Origin: Pelobates cultripes
Lineage: Eukaryota > Chordata > Amphibia > Anura > Pelobatidae
Assembly: GCA_933207985.1 (NCBI GenBank)
Contig: OW240914.1
Span: 207,438,644 to 207,502,643 of the forward strand
Direction: 5' to 3'
DNA length: 64,000 nucleotides
Shown: positions 45,546 to 57,439 of the stretch, one piece after another
Position numbering within the stretch: position 1 is the first letter of the stretch
Layout: every line of letters begins with the position of its first letter
Program-made: the position numbers and the translations under genes
The notes under the pieces: model-generated
What the model was told of the DNA's origin: nothing
Databases searched by the model: none
The model's input: the letters and a program-made list of their open reading frames with translations, nothing else

Positions 45546-46195
45546 GATAAACACCGACACATACACACACACCTTAACACACGCATACACTGACCTATAC
45601 ACACACACACACATTGTGACACACACAAACATTGATACATGCACACACCTTGATACAGATACACACACTGACATAAAAACTAACATCCTGACACACAGAT
45701 GCAAATACACAGGTGCATATCTTGACACACAGATGTGTGCACACAGACACACACACAGATGCACACCCTGACACACACATACATACACACAGATGCACAA
45801 CCTGGCACCCATACACAGTTGCACAACCTGAAACACACACACACACATAGAAACACACCAACACATAGATTTACCTTAACACATGCATACACTGGCCTAT
45901 ACACACACACACACACACGCACCCTGACATACACAAACATTAATACATGCACACACCTTGATACAGATACACACACTGACATAAAAACTAACATCCTGAC
46001 ACACAGATGCACATACACAGGTGCATATCATGACACACAGATTTGTGCGCGCACACACACACACAGATGCACATCCTGACACACACACACAGATGCACAC
46101 CCTGACACATACACACACACACAGATGCACACCCTGACACAACACAACACACACTAATACACACACACACACACACACATGCGCTCATACACACA
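45546..46195 (-). repeat. AC-rich minisatellite, right part
   Basis: Units of ACACACAGATGCACACCCTGACACAC type. A segment with TTGATACAGATACACACACTGACATAAAAAC occurs twice (about 45650 and 45958), a higher-order duplication of about 305-310 bases. Cys/Val-rich and Thr/His-rich frames are by-products. Confidence 0.9.
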
Positions 46196-46570
46196 CTCAA
46201 ATTATATTTTTTATATCTCCAGCAACCCACCTGTTAGCTTACCTTATGTGTCCAGGAGGTTGGCTTGGAGTCCTTGTCCTGCTGCTGCTGGTGGGAGTGA
46301 AGGGTCTGGAGCAGCTCCTGGAGTGCTCCTCTCCCTCCCGCGCTGTCTCCCTGCATGATGATGGGAGGAAGTGACAGGTTATCACTTCCTCCCCAGCCAG
46401 CCAATGTTACACAGGCCCAATCGCGGTCTTAAAGGATTACGGCACCTGACCGGGACCTGTTCAGCATTAATGTTTCACGGTACTATAATCACAACACCCG
46501 GGAAATATTCAGCCAGCGCCCCTGTGTGCCTGTCGCGGCGTCCCAGGAACGGCTGCTTTAACCTATTCGT
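46196..46570. mobile_element. GC-richer DNA-transposon interior
   Basis: GGAAGTGACAGGTTATCACTTCC (46366-46388) is self-complementary. Similar wording, GTGACTGCCGCGAGTCACTTCC, occurs at 4130-4152 beside the other TG-rich minisatellite. The block is therefore probably the non-repetitive part of a related hAT-type element. Its termini were not identified. Confidence 0.45.
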
Positions 46571-47079
46571 ACAAAAGCAAACCTTTGTGAATCAAGATTT
46601 AAGTATTCACTTTTGGATCTTTAAACATTATTTCAGACATTATCTTTTCCCACCATTCAATAAAGACATTTTTTTTCCTGTTAAACATTAAAGGAATTTG
46701 AAACCTATTTGATTAGCACAAATATACTTAGCTTTACAAACAATCCCAACATATATCTTGTGATTCTTTGAATACTATGATCTTGTGCATATTTCATTAT
46801 TGTTCTGTTTAGTATGTTAACTATGATGAATGTTTATGCTTCTTTGTTTAAAAAAATGTACTTGAAAAAATAAATAGAGGTCGATTACAAAAAAGTCACT
46901 AAACTAGCCTTAAAGAGGCATTTATCACACTTAGAGCAGCATGTATTTCAGCACAGATTGCATTCATATTAGGAATAAAAAATGGATGTTAAGGTTGTGT
47001 TGTTGCACATTATAGACAAATAAATATATTCTTCTTCACCAAAAATAAATAAATGAAAATATGTAAACACACATTATAC
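46571..47079. other. non-coding stretch
   Basis: No feature recognised. Confidence 0.35.
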
Positions 47080-47590
47080 CTCCCAGCATTTCATATAGAC
47101 AAAGACTGTGTGTGCGAGCGTGAGTGTGGGTGGGGGTCTGTAATGTAAAATTTCAGGTGGTTTACTAATAGCAATTTTTGCAGCTAAAATGTAATTTAAA
47201 CTAAAAACAGGGCGCAAGAGATCAGACAAAAACTCAAATAGATTGCCCTTCAGTGGGTCTACATTCAGTTATCAAACTGATTTTTGCTCATCTTGTGGCA
47301 TTACATAGAGAACCTAAACCAGCTGCACATCAGACTGATCGCACATAATTTCAAAACTCAGGCCAACTCCCTTTAAAATGTAACTTTGGACAAGAACATT
47401 TTCACAGACTTATTTCTAAACACATTTTTTGTAGTTTAAATACACAATACTGGAGTATTATTGCTGTGGAGCTCACTTATACACTCAGACACACCAACAA
47501 TATGGAACTCCTGGAAATGATGAACATTCGGAGTTGGGCCCAAGATAGGGACTGTCCTTTCTATATAAGGACATTTGGGAGGCAACCCAC
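47080..47590 (+). repeat. unnamed interspersed repeat, copy 2
   Basis: Shares ordered words with 14880-15230 (CAGCTAAAATGTA, AAACACATTT, TATTATTGCTGTGGAG, CAACAATATGGAACTCCTGG, GGACTGTCC, ACATTTGGGAGG). It contains an extra 140 bases in the middle (47210-47390) absent from copy 1. No frame or terminal repeat is seen. Confidence 0.65.
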
Positions 47591-49677
47591 ACAACAGTAT
47601 TGCAGTGTGCAATGAAACCTTTTATATTGAACTAACACAATATATAAAAGACAAGCGTCCTTCTCCCGCCTTGGATGGTTGCTTGAGTCTTCAGATCAGG
47701 AAAAATCTAGAAAGCTTATTTTTATAAATATTGTGTTAAATCAGTAGAGGGTATCTATCTATCTATCTATCTACAAAGCTGTACTCACCTGAATATACAT
47801 ACATTATAAGGGTGCTGCTTTGGCCAATTAATACAACAAGATCCAGCACACTCATTCATTAAACACCAACTTTAAAGCTCACAGAATATATTTTAATTTG
47901 AAACATTTGACTTCAGCAAAAATAATGGGGGTTTAGTTTCAGTATATGATCATACATGGCATAAGTATGCCACAACGCCAATGAATGCAATTTTTGGCGG
48001 GTCCTATCCTAGCAAAAAATACCTGCTCTTATGGGGTTTAACCAATATACTTGTTAAACTCTTCCTTCTGGAACTCTTTGCAGTGCAATATTAAATATGG
48101 CCCGGGAATGAGGCACCTGTGACAGGGTTGGGTGCAATGCCATTGGAGTTGGTCTGGACTCACAAATATATTTATGTATTTTGTATATATGTAGGTATAT
48201 ACACACACGTTTAATATTTCCTTTTATTTTATGTTATATTGAGTGTATTTTAACCTCACACCCTACTCTTGAAATTAATTTTAACTGGTAGGCATAAAGT
48301 ACATAAAAATTCTGCCTCGTCATAAAAACACCCATATGGTACCAAGTCAGAAATGGATATTTCAAGATCTCTCTTCAACACTGTAAAGAATGACAGTGCA
48401 GAAAGTGGAGTAATTTCTGGTTTGCAATTCCATGATATTGAAAAGCCACAGAATGAGCCCTGCCCAGTCAAATTCCAGATAATGCATTTTCATCTAACAT
48501 GAATGTTTCAGTTAAAACATATTTTAAAATAGTCAAGAGCAACAAAGTATTTTGTGGTTTAAAGTAGTTAAGTGGTTTTGAAAATATAATTTTTTTTTTT
48601 AACAACACACTTTCATTATATGCACTACGCATAGCACATAATATGTCCCAGGAGTATCTGTTTGGTCTCCTCTATTTGATATGGTTTTAAATATTTGTAA
48701 GCCATTTTGCAACAATTGTGAACAATTTAATTCTTTTTATATTTTTTGTTTTTATATATCCTATGTGTCCATACATCAGTGTCGCAGAAGAGACAATAGC
48801 AACATTGTATTTCATAGCAGAGGATAGTGAGTAAGGTCTTATTTGCCACAGATTCCATCAGTAAACATGGACATCAGGAGCAATTGTGAGGAAATTGTTG
48901 GTATCAATAGAATTTGTTACAAGAGATGCTTAATTTATGAATTGTCCTTATGCTGTAGAGAGTGTATGACATTTTCTCTCTAGGGCCCATCTCAGGTTAG
49001 TTTGGGTAATACTGTAGTAAGAGGCCTGGCCACTGGGGGCAGTGTGCCAGAAGGAAGCATACTGCTCACTTCAATATGTGCTGATGTTGGTGTGGGGACG
49101 ACGCAGGTCACTTGTCACACTATTGACAGCGTATGTCCAATAGTCCTTCCTGCAAAGCTTTCTGTACAGAACAAAACTCTCTTTGGCTGAGAAGAGGAAA
49201 AAGACAGAAAGGGATTAAAAAATACTATCTAAAATACAAGAGCAGTATGGGAGGCAGAGAAAAGGACCGGCGAGAGAGTGTAACAAATAAACAAGAAAAA
49301 TAAAAGGTGGAGTGACACAAAAATAAGATGGTGTGAAAAGACCAAAAAGTGAAACAATAGAGAGTATAGAGAAAGACACAGGTAAGTGAAAAGATTAAGA
49401 AAGAGATGGTGTGGTAAATCCCCCCCAAAAAATTGCCAATGGATAGGAATGGATGACATAGTGGATAGCAAATGACAAAACAAAATATTAATGGTTCCTT
49501 TAATAAAAATATTAATAATAATATTAATAATAATGTACTAATAGATAAACTGTTTTGAGACTCTTATCTGAAACAGAAGCTAATAAACAGATGTTACCAC
49601 AAACCAGCTCAACAGCAGAATTTATTAAAATTGATGTTGGATGAATGGTGGAAAACAGTGCATGGTAGTGGGAGTAG
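47591..49677. other. non-coding stretch with an (ATCT)n run
   Basis: (TATC)n at 47750-47773. Otherwise no repeat ends or domains. TAATAT/AATAAT runs lie at 49506-49533. Confidence 0.4.
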
Positions 49678-50529
49678 AAATTCCCCAGGGCCAGATTAAG
49701 GCCTGGTGCTGACAATTATGATGGACCTAATTACAAAATCTTATTGACCAAAAACACTAAAACAGTCCTACTTCCCAAGCGTCATGTATCTGATGGAGAT
49801 GGTGCTGGAGGGAAACTCATAGGATGCAGCTATGAGAAAACACATACCCTATGCTAATCTCACGTTTTCACCTTTCAAGTAAATCCATACCCCCTAACAG
49901 CAGTGTCCAGTAAAGCAGGATTTCAGTGGGTGGGGTAAAAGGGTGTGCCACTGACGTGAATCATGTAACCAGAACTGCCGAAAGGGACGAACATACCCAA
50001 AAAGGGGCATGTCTGCCCAAAGAATTGGTAGGCCAGCCTGGCATGAATGCGTGTTAGGCTGCCTGCCAGTCATGCAGGCCGGCCAACTAAGGGCATACTA
50101 TGCAGACAGCACCTTGAGCTTGGCATAAATGCACACTTTCTAAGGACTGTCCCCTAGCAGTCACGTTCTCCTGGTATATAGTCTGGGACAGAGAAAAGGT
50201 GTATGCAGTGAGTGTAGAAGAAAGGGAACATGCCACAGTGTCAGAGAGACCAAAGTCAACATTACCTTAACCTATTTCATTGTCAGCCAGTCCACACAAG
50301 TTTTGTTCTTCTACATCCCTCTTAAGTTTCCATACTAAAGCAAAATTATGCGAAAAGTAGTTAGGGCTGCCACTTTTCTTGGGAAAAAAAAACCCTACTA
50401 CTTTACAAATTTGCATAATAAATTTTGTATGCTTGACATCACATGATGTAAATCACAAGGAGTGACATAAGAGATAATTCTGTAAAATCACCAAAAAACT
50501 ACTTACAGTTTGATTCTACTGTATAAATG

Positions 50530-53085
50530 GATTGTTCCCAGTGTCTCTCTGTCTCAGTCTCCAAGGTCTCCCAGTGTCTCAGTGTACCTATGTATCATAG
50601 TGTCCCCATGTCTCCCATTGTCCACTAGTGTCCCCATGTCTTCCAGTATACCCTAGTCTCCCAGTCCCCTAATCTCCCAGGTCTCCAGTGTCCTCTGTGT
50701 ATATCACAGTGTCTCAGTGCCCCATGTCTCCCAGTGTCCCCTCGTGTCTCAAAGTAGTCCAGTGTCCCCATGTCTCCCAGTGTCCTTAGTGTCAGTGTCC
50801 CCATGTTGCCCAGAGTCTGTGTCCCCATGTCTTCCAGTATCCCCTAGTCTCCCAGTTTCTCAGTGTACCCTAGTGTCTCTGTCCGCAGGTATCCAGTGTC
50901 CTCTGTGTATCACAATGTCTCAGTGCCCCATGACTCCCAGTGTCCCCTCGTGTCTCAAAGTCACCCAGTATCCCCATGTCTCTCAGTGTCCCCTAGTGTC
51001 TCAGTGACCCCTAGTGTCTGTGTCCCCATGTCTCCCAGTGTCCTTAGTGTCAGTGTCCCCATGTTGCCCAGAGTCTGTGTCCCGATGTCTTCCAGTATCT
51101 TCTAATCTCCCAATCCCCTAATCTCCCAGTTTCTCAGTGTCAAGAGATGCTTGACAGTGTCTCTGTCCCCAGGTATCCAGTGTATCACTGTGTCTCAGTG
51201 CCCCATGTCTCCCAGTGTCCCCTCATGTCTCAAAGTCACCCAGTATCCCCATGTCTCTCAGTGTCCCCTAGTGTCTCAGTGACCCCTAGTGTCTGTGTCC
51301 CCATGTCTCCCAGTGTCCTTAGTGTCAGTGTCCCCATGTTGCCCACAGTCTGTGTCCCGATGTCTTCCAGTATCTTCTAATCTCCCAATCCCCTAATCTC
51401 CCAGTTTCTCAGTGTCAAGAGATGCTTGACAGTGTCTCTGTCCCCAGGTATCCAGTGTCCCCTGTGTATCACTGTGTCTCAGTGCCCCATGTCTCCCAGT
51501 GTCCCCTCGTGTCTCAAAGTTGCCCAGTGTTCCCATGTCTCCCCCAGTGTCCCCATGTCTCTGTGTCCCCTGGCGTTTCAGTGTCCCTTAGTGTCTGTGT
51601 CCCCTATGTCTCCAAGTGTCCCTTAGTGTCTGTCCCCGTGTCTCCCAGTGTCCCCATGTCACTAGGAAACATGGAGAGACATTGAAACACTGTGAGACAT
51701 GGGGACACTGAGACACTTGGGGACACTGGAAGACATGGAGACACTGGGGGAGACATGGGAACACTGAGTGACTTTGAGACACAAGGGGACACTAGGAGAC
51801 ATGGGGCACTGACACACTGTGATACATATGGGACACTGTGATACATAGGGGGCACTGGAGATGTGATAAAGACCTGGGTACAGGTCAAAACGTTGCGGTG
51901 TCCACTAAACCTGCATAAATCTATCACAGTGAGTGCCTGAGCTTTATTCTTTTATACTAGGGGACACTGGGAGACTAGGAGACTCTGGGTGATTAGGAAA
52001 CACTGAGACAGTAGGGACACTGAGACACACCAGGGACACTGGGAGACATGGGGACAATAAGACACCAGGGACACTGGCTGGGAGACATAGGGACACTGGG
52101 AGTGCCCTATGTTTCCCAGGTCTCAAAGTCAACCAGTGTCCCCTTGTCTCTCAGTGTCCCCATGTCGCCCAGTGTATCATGGTGTCCTCTGTGTATATCA
52201 CAGTGTCTTAGTGCCCCATGTCTCCCAGTGTCCCCTCATGTCTCAAAGTCGTCCAGTGTCTCAGTGACCCCTAGTGCTTGTGTCCCCATGTCTCCCAGTG
52301 TCCTTTAGTGTCTGTGTCCCCATGTCCCCCAGTGTCCCCATGTCTCTAGGGCACTAGGGGACACTGAGAGACATTGGGACATTGAGACACTAGGGGGCAC
52401 TGGGAGACCTGAGGACACTGGGAGACATAGGGACACTGAGACACTAGGGGACACTGAGACACTTGGGGACTCTGGGAGACTGGGGCAGTGAGTCACTAGG
52501 GACACTGTGAGGCATGGGGACACTGAGACACTAGGGCCACTTGCTGGGAGACATGGGGACACTGAGAGACTAGGGGCCACTGGGAGACATGGGACCACTG
52601 TCCCCCAGTGTCCCCATGTCTCCCAGTGTCCCAATGTCTGTGTCCCCAAGTCTCTTACCTTCCCCATGGCTCAGAGTTTCCCCTAATGTCTCAGTGTCCC
52701 CTGGTCTCCCAGTGTCCCCTAGTTTCTCAGTGTCCATATGTCTCCCAGTGTGTCTATGTCTCCCAGTGTCCCCAAGTCGCTCACCATCCCCATGTCTCAT
52801 AGTTTCCCCTAGTGTCTCAGTGCCCCCAGGTCTGCCAGTGCCCCCTACTGTCTCAGTGTCCTTATGTCTCCCAGTGTCCCCTAGTGTCTCAGTTTCCCTT
52901 AGTGTCTCCATGTTTCACAGTGTTCCCTAGTGTCTCAGTGTCCCCAGGTCTCCCAGTGCCCCCTAGTGTCTGTGTATACAAGCGTCCCTGTTTCTCCCAG
53001 TGTCCCCATGTCTCCCAGTGTCCCCTAGTGACTCAGTGTCCCCAGTGTCCACTAGTGTATCACAGTGTCCCCATGTCTCCCTGCA
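50530..53085. repeat. 2.5-kb minisatellite with strand switches
   Basis: The basic unit is about 15-24 bases with core CCCCATGTCTCCCAGTGTCC. It runs C-rich on plus from 50530 to about 51660 and inverted to about 52100. It is plus again to about 52345, inverted to about 52597 and plus to 53085. A 275-base higher-order unit is repeated in the first block (CAAGAGATGCTTGACAGTG at 51141 and 51416). A foreign 100-base repeat interrupts at 51857-51957. Ser/Pro/Val-rich frames are by-products. Confidence 0.92.
51857..51957 (+). repeat. interspersed repeat inside the minisatellite
   Basis: The array stops at GGCACTGGAGATG. About 100 bases follow, including TGATAAAGACCTGG, GTACAGGTCAAAACGTTGC and CTTTATTCTTTTATA, before the array resumes with GGGGACACTGGGAGAC. 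GACCTG and CAGGTC can pair as a short stem. It is related to 2225-2275 on minus. Confidence 0.6.
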
Positions 53086-53527
53086 GCCTTTTCCCCCATC
53101 CCTCACTTACCTGAACTGTAGGCTGTCTCTGCAGACTCGCTGCTGTCTGAACTCTCTGTGCAGAGCTGCTCCCCCGCGGATCAGTGAGTAGAGAGAGGCA
53201 GGGAAGGAGATGCTGTAAATTCCTATCCCTGCCTCTCTCCACACACACAGCGACCCCCTGTTGGCTGGCGCTGGTATTGCAGAATAATCTCTGTTTATAC
53301 TGAGACTGACATTTGTATTGCCGGTATTACTACAAAACCGGCACTGGCTAGGCAGCCTCAAATACCGGAGAAATACCGGCCAGGTGGCAACCGTAAGAGT
53401 AGTGTGTAAAAAAAAGTTAAAAACAAATAGTTTTTTTGTTTGTTTGTTTTTTTAAATCAATGGGCCTATTCTATGAGCATGGGCCTGGAGCTGCAGCTCA
53501 CTCAGCCCCTATGTTTATCCGGCCCTG

Positions 53528-54450
53528 CTTCCCCCTACCTTTCATGTGGTGTTTGGCCAAGCCTGCACAATCATCCTTTAAGCATCATAATCACTAAAGC
53601 CCGCTGTAGTGGTTATTATGTGAGGTGTATCCTGGCCTGGTTCCCCTGTAATAGAACAGACAACTTAGCAATTGTTTTTCTATATTACATAGTTTCCCCA
53701 GCCTGTACTCCTTTCGAGATGCCAGTTGATCATTGGGGTTGGCATGGAGCAGATCGTTTTCCTCAATTGATTACACTCAGTGACTGTCTTTCCCCTCTTT
53801 ACTTGGATCTGGTCTAGGAGCATGTGTTGGAGTGTCTCTGTCAGGTAACCTGTGTGTGTTTGGAAGTTATAGTCAGTGTCCAAGCGAGTTGCCTGATAGT
53901 GGCCCAGGCTGGCTGATAAAAACCCCAATGATGCTACCAGACATGGAGTTATACCTCTGGCAGCAGGGAGGTTAAACTCTGTACGTGCAGCATTTCATAC
54001 TGAAACACTGCACACAGAGACTCGAGGCACCATGACCATTTCAAATCACTGAAGTGGTTGTGGGGCTTGTTGTAACTCTATAGAGACAAAACACTAACTA
54101 GGCTTGTCAACTTCAACTCCCATATCCAGTGTATGAGTATCATAAGAATTGTAAATAACAAACATTATTCAAATTCAGTTATAGCATGGTTATGAACTAC
54201 AATTCCCATGATGGCCAAACAAACCTATGTGATTGGTCAGCATCATGGGTATTGCAGTACACACACATTTTGAAAGATTAGACCCTGTAGATGCCTGTGG
54301 AGTGCAATACCCATGATGTTTAAACAAACAGCTTTAAGTTCAGGCTGTGAATATGGGAGTGATATAATAAATATATTTTATATACTGCATTAAATGCCTC
54401 CCTAGCTGGCTTTGTATCTTTATCTAGCCCTCTAAAACATCTTTACCTAG
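53528..54450. mobile_element. DNA with T2-like and hAT-like fragments
   Basis: Near 53575-53620, TTTAAGCATCATAATCAC and CGCTGTAGTGGTTATTATG resemble T2 interiors. At 54010-54060 the phrase AAATCACTGAAGTGGTTGTG is similar. At 54195-54215 AACTACAATTCCCATGATGG resembles old hAT repeats, with ATACCCATGATG near 54308 as a possible partner. No boundaries could be fixed. Confidence 0.4.
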
Positions 54451-54720
54451 CCACCCAGCTCCAATCTCTGTGCTTACCCCCCTAGTTGCTCCCCTCTATC
54501 CCATCCAGTGTCTCTCTCTCTTCCCCCACTCTCCGTGTTCAATTCATCCACCTCCCCTATTCTGTTTCTATTTTCCCATCCTTCTTCCTGTATCTCTCCC
54601 CCTATTCTGTCTTTTTCATCCCACACTGTCTCTCTCATCTATTCTGTCTCTCCCCTTCCTTCTCTCTACCTGCCTACACCTACACTGCCCTTCTGTGCAA
54701 TCTCCACTGGCAGCAGTGCT
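54451..54720 (+). repeat. CT-rich low-complexity tract
   Basis: C/T-rich with TCTCTCTCTTCC and CCCCTATTCTGTCT recurring about every 50 bases, suggesting an old minisatellite. Frames here are by-products. Confidence 0.6.
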
Positions 54721-56410
54721 GTAGATGCAAGGGGTAGGGTGATGAGATGATAAACCTTCAAACTCCCATCTCTACATCACCACCAGTTGAGCAGCTGTAG
54801 GCTACTCAGGAGGAAAGAGTGTAGTAGAGAGCACTGACAACTTAGACACGCAGCAGAAATAACAATTGTAGGGCCTTACTTTCTGCCGTTTATATTGCAA
54901 ACCAGTTGGGAACTCTCAGACCTTCCTAGCTGACCTATCAATGCCCCTGCTGGTGAAGCAGTGCCCTCAGCATGCGAGCACCGTGTGTTCACACACTAGT
55001 AATGAAAGCCCTGAGCTTGAATTTGAACTGGAAACAAATATGTCTAATGGCTGCTGTTTCTATGTTACTGGTAGAGGAATATCACATTTTTTCTAGAAGG
55101 TTGGCACCCCTTACTCCTCATGTTGCAGAAATCTTCCAGTCCAGAAAAGTCTGGAATGTTGAGGACAGCTTCTATGTGATGTCTAAATTTAGCTGACGAC
55201 CAAAGATTCTGTACTACATGGGGGTATTTGTAATTTCTTCTACCAATGGTAAAATGAGCAACACTCTCCAATGCTCCTTGCACTAAAAAAGTTAGGGAAT
55301 TCCAACAAATGTTGCTCTGGAAAGGTCTCTTAAACACTGTGTATGACCTATGTGGGAGAGGCAGCATTACGTTCAGAAATTAGAAACTGTACCATAACTG
55401 TTTTCTTTTTCTTTTTTTAAATATTCCTTTACTTCTGGGCAACACTCCAGAACAATTATTGGAACAGCTCCATCACTGCTGGACTCCAGGAAGCCTGCTT
55501 TCAATTCCTATTGGGTAACAATGAAATGTCACTTCATGCAAACAGTTATAATTAGTCATAATATTACATCATGAGGATGAGATGATTGCAAACCACCGAT
55601 GCGCCTTATATAATGGTGACAATGTAAGCCAGGTTTGGTTTTAAGATTAGTGTCCTGATGAATGTCTTGTGGGCAGTATCAACCAGTGAACTAAATTTCC
55701 CAGATGTAAAAACACAATACATTATTCTGTAGCCAAGATGTTTATCCAGAATTTTGCTCCCATGTCAGACGCATCAGAAGAGGAAATGGCATATGCAGTC
55801 TACTTTAGTTCATCCTTTTATAACATGTAAACTGTGCAGCTTCAAGTTACTCCTACTCAAATCACAAACTTCTCGTTTCTACACCAAAAGATATGTTATT
55901 TTATTTTAGCACTGAAGGAGGAAACAGGAAAAGGGATAGAAAACCAGGAAGATGGGGTCAAAAGAAGAACATGAGGAAAGAATTACTGAATTAAAGATTA
56001 AACATGTTATTTGCAGAAAACATCACTACTTACTTATTTAGTTTTACTGGAAGCCTAGCAATTCACACACACATATACAGAATGATTATACTTAACCTCT
56101 ACCCGAAGGAAGCTCAAATTGGAAGAACTACTGATACACAAAATATGTATTTCTCCTTTTTTTTACAATAATTAACAATTATTTTATTTGATGTACTGGA
56201 AATGTCATTGAACATTTAACAGTCCCTCTGATTCACAAACCACATTCATTCTCTTGAGTCATCTAAAACAACGATCTGGAATTTGCCATAGCAAAGAAAA
56301 TGAGATTTTAGTTTTTGTGGGAATACCAAACTCACTAATCTTAGGTTAACGTGTTTGATTGAAGGCTGTGTTTTACATTTCCCCAAGCTATTGTCAGCTC
56401 TAGCTGGTAG
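54721..56410. other. non-coding stretch
   Basis: No recognised domain in short frames, including the 100-residue minus frame at 55367-55065. No repeat ends. Confidence 0.35.
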
Positions 56411-56414
56411 ATTT

Positions 56415-56800
56415 TATAGAGGAAATTATAACTCAATCAGTCTTTGAACATGGGTACTCAAATTCATTGAAATTATAGTTCTAGAAAAAATGTGTCAAAG
56501 GCAATTGTTTAGTTGTTACCAACTGTCTAATTTTCTGGCTGCATTTCAACATGGCTTTCATTTAAATTGTTCATCAGTTGCCTCTCTCTTAATGTGCAAC
56601 AACATCCAGAGGGGGATCGAGAAAGGTGACCTTAGTGTAGCCATTTATTTTTCCACTTTCCCAATATATTTGACAGAATAACCTCAAAAATAGGGGATCT
56701 ACTTCCAACCTTGATGAAATTGTACTTATGTGACATGGATTAGTTTGTGACCGTTTCCTTAAATGTCTCCTACGCACCCATGGTTACATGTGGATTCTCA
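56415..56800 (+). pseudogene. decayed LINE reverse transcriptase fragment
   Basis: The frame 56490-56681 reads FQHGFHLNCSSVASLLMCNN (about residues 19-38) and then GDLSVAIYFSTF. This is the region before the first catalytic Asp of non-LTR LINE RTs, where FQxGFRxxxS, an ND-I helix and a GDLxxAIFLDxxKAFD block are usual. The Asp-bearing part is mutated. A weaker match continues to about 56800. It is not the same segment as the L2 and CR1 tails elsewhere, so the exact clade is unsure. Confidence 0.7.
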
Positions 56801-57439
56801 CCCTTTCTATATTCTGTATGTATTAATATTCAAAGATTCACACAATCATGTATGCAAGTAATTTAAACTTAAACTAAAGTTTACAGACAGACCAAACTCA
56901 CAGACACAGGTCAAACCCTAGCTAGAACAGCTAAAGCTGAAAAAGGAGACTTAGACTGGCCAGTGTCATGGAGAATACCTCCATGGGGGTTAGATACAAA
57001 GACTGATGAAATATCATAAAAGAGGGTCACTAGACTAGCACAGGTCTGGATTCCAGAAAAACACTGTAATGAAGAACAGGCTTAAGTTCAAAGACTAGGT
57101 GGTTCACTATACTAGAAACTCAATGATACAGGTACGCAATTCATAAAACCAGAGATAAGGTGATTTTTCCTGACAGTGCCCTTTCATCTCAAACCTCTCA
57201 CTTGACTTTTGTCTTTTAACGCTGAGCAGACACCTAGACAGATTATCAATAAGGTGGTCGCTAGGGCCCAGACTTGGTGGTTCCCTGTCTGGGCCTGGAG
57301 TTCTGGCTCCAGTTAGAAGATTTAATACTGTGGCTTCTCTGCCTAGAAGTTGTTGTACTGCAAAGATGACTCAAACAGCCCAGCACACAATCCTCAATGA
57401 GGAAAAAGGAAACCAAGAGTGACAGCTAAAGACTAAACG
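56801..57439. other. non-coding stretch
   Basis: Nothing recognised. It could include the decayed flank of the Tc1 copy that follows. Confidence 0.35.

Larger units (their letters stand above)
50361..53396. mobile_element. nested element carrying the CCCCATGTCTCCCAG minisatellite
   Basis: The left edge is TTAGGGCTGCCACTTTTCTT and the inverted right edge is TTACGGTTGCCACCTGGCCG. The AGGGYTGCCAC word plus AAATACCGGCC near the right end recurs as a terminal motif. Target duplication not established (flanks AAAAGTAG and GAGTAGTG share AGTAG). Confidence 0.5.
49686..53527. mobile_element. hAT-like element, outer shell
   Basis: The left end is CAGGGCCAGATTAAGGCC and the inverted right end is CAGGGCCGGATAAACATAGG. 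Inner matches are GGACCTAATTAC...TTATTGA on the left against GGCCCATTGATT on the right. The flanks AAATTCCC and CTTCCCCC do not form a convincing 8-bp duplication, so the pairing of the two ends rests on the termini only. A second set of ends nests inside it. Confidence 0.6.

Noticed and set aside
45471..46230. Cys/Val-rich and Thr/His-rich frames
   Set aside because: By-products of the AC-rich array flanking the Tc1 element.
51857..51895. An intact hammerhead ribozyme
   Set aside because: The CUGANGA box is altered and stem III cannot be defined. Reported only as a lead.
50530..53085. A CRISPR array
   Set aside because: Units are tandem and similar throughout, with no unique spacers, and the genome is vertebrate.
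50717..53114. Ser/Pro/Val-rich frames that look like mucin fragments
   Set aside because: They arise from the CCCCATGTCTCCCAG units and appear on both strands as the array flips.
49678..53535. An 8-bp target duplication around the 49686-53527 element
   Set aside because: AAATTCCC and CTTCCCCC do not match when aligned to the termini. A shifted partial match was not accepted as proof.
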